In this document: one piece after another, positions 6,102-8,311 of the stretch
Layout of the letters: each line of letters starts with the position of its first letter
How positions within the stretch are numbered: position 1 is the first letter of the stretch
Assembly (NCBI GenBank): GCA_025927795.1
Contig: JAICKT010000191.1
Location: 1-8,311, forward strand
Source: Parafilimonas sp.
GTDB taxonomy: Bacteria; Bacteroidota; Bacteroidia; Chitinophagales; Chitinophagaceae
Direction of reading: 5' to 3'
Length of the DNA stretch: 8,311 nucleotides
Notes under the pieces: model-generated
What the model saw: the letters and a program-made list of their open reading frames with translations, nothing else
Told to the model about the DNA's origin: nothing
Databases searched by the model: none
Translations under genes and position numbers: made by a program

Positions 6102-6158
6102 TTTTTTAAAGTTGATAATGTTGTTTGATATCATGATGACAAAACAACTTTTAAAAAA
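6102..6158 (-). promoter_or_regulatory. Competing inverted repeats between the sigma factor and YciI genes
   Basis: In the leftward transcript the segment 6142-6158 can pair in two ways. Its GTTGTTT (6142-6148) matches AAACAAC (6120-6126) over 7 bp. Its TTTTTTAAAAGTTG (6145-6158) matches CAACTTTAAAAAA (6102-6114) over 13 bp with one bulge. Both pairings use bases 6145-6148, so they exclude each other. The second ends 6 nt before the YciI start codon. The spacer also has TTGTCATC (minus strand, from about 6142), resembling the TGTC core of ECF-type -35 elements. A regulatory role is inferred from position only. Confidence 0.4.
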
Positions 6159-6170
6159 GGTACATGAAAT

Positions 6171-7454
6171 TCAAATTATTTTTTTATTACACAACTCAAG
6201 CTTTTTTTTCAGCAAACTTTTTTCTGATTGCAATGAAGAATGCTCAATAGCTTTTTTAAGATAATCAGCCCCCTTTGAATATTGCTTTAGTTGAATGTAA
6301 AACTCTGCTTTGGTTGAGTATAATAAATGATATGTTTTAAGTAAAGGCATATCTTCAATTCTCTCCAAGTCAATAATAGCTTTTTCAGCACCACTAACTT
6401 TAAAAACTGCAATCGCTCTGTTTAATAAAACGAGCGGAGACTTATCTATCTCAACTAAAAGATCATAAAGCGAAAGAATAGCTTGCCAGTTAGTTGAATC
6501 AAAATCAGCAGCGATGCAATGATGTGCGGATATTGCAGCCAGTATATGATAAAAACCGATGTTATTATTTTTAGCTGCCTCGTTCAAATAAGCAAGCCCT
6601 GTTTCTTTGAAATTTGTATCCCATAATGATCGGTCTTGTTCAGCCATCGTTAAAATATTGCCTTCACCATCTTGTCTTGCATTAAACCGGGAAACATTCA
6701 AATACATCAACGCGAGCAATGCTAAAACATTTTCTTTCTGTTGAATGATTTTGTTATCGGCAATCATTTTTGCAAGGCGTATGGCTTCTTCACAAAGTTC
6801 ATATCTTATAATATCATCACCCTTTGATGCGCTGTAACCTTCATTAAATAAAAGATAAATGGTTTCCAAAACCGTATTCAATCTTCTTTCTAACTCTGCA
6901 CCTTTGGGAATTTCAAAACCGATTTTATCGTCACGGATATTCTTTCTTGCTCTGACCAATCTCTTATTAATATTTTCTTCTGTTGTAAGAAATGCTTTTG
7001 CAATTTCAGCAATGCTAAAAGCACAAAGTGTTTTCAATGCTAATGCAATTTGTGAGTCTTTTGAAACAGAAGGATGGCAGCAGGTAAAAATCATTCTTAA
7101 CTGGTCATCCTGAATTTCACTTTCAGAAAAAAAATGTTCTAACGCCGGTTCAGCAGTCCATTTAGATTGGAGGTAATGCGCAACATCGGATGAATGATGC
7201 TGCTTATTTTTTTCACGATTAATATGATTGAGCGCTTTATTTTTAGCTACTCTGAAAAGCCAGGCGGAAGGGTTATCAGGCACTCCTTTATATTGCCAGT
7301 TTTTAATGGCTTCAATTAATGAATCCTGCACTACATCTTCTGCAAGGTTTAAATTTTCAACTCCGAAAATACGTGTGAGCACAGCAACTAGTTTACCCGC
7401 CTCATGGCGAAAGAGGTGGTCAACCAGTCGTGATATTTCAGCCTGTGATGTCAA
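6171..7454 (-). CDS. ECF42-type RNA polymerase sigma factor with C-terminal helical-repeat domain
   Basis: A 427-residue sigma-70 family protein, far longer than the roughly 180-200 residues of an ordinary ECF sigma. Region 2 covers about residues 10-85 (VDHLFRHEAGKLVAVLTRIFG, then AEDVVQDSL and NPSAWLFRVAKNKALN). Region 4 covers about 115-175 (LRMIFTCCHPSV, the helix-turn-helix around FSIAEIAKAF, and NINKRLVRARKNI). The rest (about 180-427) is helical, with the YLLFNEGYSAS segment and ALLALMYLNVSRFNAR typical of this group, then TPR-like repeats. This is the ECF42 architecture. In that group the C-terminal extension is needed for activity and no classical anti-sigma gene is present, consistent with none seen here. 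The start is a TTG (7452-7454): an in-frame TAA lies two codons upstream and no ATG precedes the conserved HLFRHE. Confidence 0.93.
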   Translation of the reverse strand: MTSQAEISRLVDHLFRHEAGKLVAVLTRIFGVENLNLAEDVVQDSLIEAIKNWQYKGVPDNPSAWLFRVAKNKALNHINREKNKQHHSSDVAHYLQSKWTAEPALEHFFSESEIQDDQLRMIFTCCHPSVSKDSQIALALKTLCAFSIAEIAKAFLTTEENINKRLVRARKNIRDDKIGFEIPKGAELERRLNTVLETIYLLFNEGYSASKGDDIIRYELCEEAIRLAKMIADNKIIQQKENVLALLALMYLNVSRFNARQDGEGNILTMAEQDRSLWDTNFKETGLAYLNEAAKNNNIGFYHILAAISAHHCIAADFDSTNWQAILSLYDLLVEIDKSPLVLLNRAIAVFKVSGAEKAIIDLERIEDMPLLKTYHLLYSTKAEFYIQLKQYSKGADYLKKAIEHSSLQSEKSLLKKKLELCNKKII

Positions 7455-7478
7455 AGTGTTTTAATTTTTTCACTTTGA
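7451..7478 (-). promoter_or_regulatory. Inverted repeat covering the sigma factor start codon
   Basis: TCAAAGTG (7451-7458) and CACTTTGA (7471-7478) are a perfect 8-bp inverted repeat separated by the AT-only loop 7459-7470. On the leftward mRNA the 3' arm contains the TTG start codon (CACT-TTG-A). The helix could block initiation, or the DNA dyad could be an operator. There is no U-tract after it, so it is not a terminator. Confidence 0.5.
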
Positions 7479-7720
7479 AGATAAACATAAAAAAAGATCA
7501 CCTCGCCAGGTTGTTATGCTATGTGATTTCGAAGCAGATTTGCCTACTGCATGCATCGAAAGAGCGCTTTATAAAACATTCATTTTATATTTTCTGAGAG
7601 TGGTAAGTTTTAGTTTTTAACAGTACACGTTGTTTAAAAACTTTTCGGGTTATAATAAAACCTTTTTCTGCGTTGTTCCCTTTTCATGATTTATACATTC
7701 GTGTCCTAAAATTTTATATC
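7479..7720. other. Upstream region of the sigma factor gene, no gene seen
   Basis: No plausible coding frame was found. The only structured part is an imperfect dyad at 7527-7561: TTTCGA (7527-7532) with TCGAAA (7556-7561), and inside it GCAG (7534-7537) with CTGC (7547-7550), around a 9-nt loop. No exact minus-strand TAnnTTTG was found for the sigma gene, so it may use another promoter class, possibly its own. Confidence 0.5.
7673..7701 (+). promoter_or_regulatory. Possible plus-strand promoter
   Basis: GTTG (ending at 7675), an 18-bp spacer and TACATTCG (7694-7701) resemble TTTG / TAnnTTTG with one mismatch in each box. The spacing equals that of the tRNA promoter in this window. It would start transcription near 7708, just before the short frame at 7721. 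Confidence 0.35.
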
Positions 7721-7789
7721 ATGGAAGAAAACATTTCTGAATTAAATCCGACACTTGTGGAACTTATCTTACAGCAATCTTTAAGTTGA
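7721..7789 (+). CDS. Possible 22-residue peptide
   Basis: ATG at 7721 opens a 22-codon frame ending in TGA, encoding MEENISELNPTLVELILQQS plus LS. I recognise no family. It is acidic in its first half and amphipathic-helix-like in its second. Support is positional: a promoter-like sequence 20 bp upstream and a hairpin 57 bp downstream. It could equally be a chance frame within a small RNA, or the remnant of a larger gene. Confidence 0.2.
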   Translation: MEENISELNPTLVELILQQSLS

Positions 7790-7845
7790 GCAATACAAGA
7801 ATCGTAACTCGAACTTTTAAACTTCTGTAACTAACAATTTTAACT

Positions 7846-7862
7846 CACCATAATTCATGGTG
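7846..7862. terminator. Hairpin between convergent transcripts, weak terminator
   Basis: CACCAT (7846-7851), AATTC, ATGGTG (7857-7862) form a perfect 6-bp stem with a 5-nt loop. T-rich sequence follows on the plus side (CTTTAACACGTTTT) and AGTTAAAATTG on the minus side. It lies about 70 bp past the stop of the LytTR gene and could serve either direction, but neither U-tract is strong. Confidence 0.35.
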
Positions 7863-7930
7863 CTTTAACACGTTTTCTCAAATGCTATTAAGATAAATTA
7901 TGTATTGATTTTAAGTTAGTCTGGTTGCCT

Positions 7931-8311
7931 CTATAAAAGCTTCATGTAATTCATAAGTTCTTGCCGGTAGGCGGCGCCAATAGGTATTTTATGGCTGTTG
8001 ATTATTATGCTTTGCCCTTCTATTGTATCAATGTGTTTAATGTTTATGATATAGGATTTATGTATCCTGATAAAATCAGCGTTGGGTATATATCGGAACA
8101 CATCAAAAAAATTCATACGAATTAATAATTTTTTATTGTTAGCTAAATGAACATTAAAATAATTCCCTTCTTTTTCTAAAAATAAAATGTCACATAAATT
8201 AATCCTGTGAATTTTAGTGCCGCTCTTAATAAACAAAGGCTTTCCGTTTTCAGCGGTTATGGTTTTTTCAACAGGTGTTGTTGTGTTGTTTTCTCTTAGC
8301 AGTTTTAATTC
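7931..8311 (-). CDS. LytTR-domain transcriptional regulator, 5' part outside the window
   Basis: The last 126 codons of a gene that enters from the right edge. The frame is open back to base 8311 (ELKLLRENNTTTPVEK), so the TTG at 8236 within it is not a start. The LytTR DNA-binding domain covers almost all that is visible: LFIKSGTKIHRINLCDILFLE, then the signature DFIRIHKSYIINIKHI, then IPIGAAYRQEL at the end. Such domains bind promoter repeats through loops of a beta-rich fold. They usually sit behind a response-regulator receiver domain, here presumably outside. The Lys/Thr-rich segment before the domain looks like the interdomain linker. In Bacteroidota the partner histidine kinase is typically adjacent. 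Confidence 0.9.
   Translation of the reverse strand, partial: ELKLLRENNTTTPVEKTITAENGKPLFIKSGTKIHRINLCDILFLEKEGNYFNVHLANNKKLLIRMNFFDVFRYIPNADFIRIHKSYIINIKHIDTIEGQSIIINSHKIPIGAAYRQELMNYMKLL

Noticed and set aside
8234..8236. TTG as start of a 101-residue stand-alone LytTR protein
   Set aside because: The frame is open for 25 more codons to the window edge with linker-like sequence, so the gene is truncated by the window rather than short.

Overview
The window looks like a chromosomal segment of a Bacteroidota bacterium, probably from the Chitinophagaceae/Sphingobacteriia side. This rests on four things: AT-rich spacers, Bacteroidota-type promoter elements (TTTG, then TAnnTTTG), start codons without clear Shine-Dalgarno sequences, and proteins typical of the phylum. 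Those proteins are an IF-2 beginning MAEVKLPRLLGAAKEF, a DUF4834-type small membrane protein and a LytTR regulator. The genus is not determinable by reading alone.

Region 1 (1-4233, minus strand) is the translation/transcription operon rimP-nusA-infB. It reads leftward from a well-formed promoter at 4202-4233. infB runs off the left edge, leaving 771 codons inside, up to domain III. A terminator-like hairpin plus U-tract sits between the promoter and the rimP start and could be an attenuator. The rimP-nusA gap holds a degenerate heptamer repeat, and the nusA-infB gap holds two nested or stacked inverted repeats.

Region 2 (4309-5365) has a small DUF4834-type membrane protein on the plus strand, convergent with a HAD-family phosphatase on the minus strand (7 bp apart). 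Next comes a complete tRNA gene with anticodon CAT on the plus strand, with its own promoter and a strong intrinsic terminator. Its acceptor stem fits tRNA-Ile2 (lysidine type) better than either tRNA-Met.

Region 3 (5366-7930) contains an ECF42-type sigma factor with a long C-terminal helical-repeat domain, followed on the same strand by a YciI/DGPF-domain protein. This pairing is known for ECF42. The sigma factor seems to start at a TTG buried in an inverted repeat, and the spacer before the YciI gene can form two mutually exclusive pairings. Two spacers here (5366-5744 and 7455-7930) lack convincing genes. The second may carry a short plus-strand transcript with a 22-codon frame.

Region 4 (7931-8311) is the C-terminal LytTR DNA-binding domain of a regulator that continues past the right edge.

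Most of the window is ordinary core genome. The points most worth checking are the leader hairpin of the nusA operon and the RNA-level dyads around the ECF42/DGPF pair. I saw no CRISPR array, insertion sequence or prophage gene.
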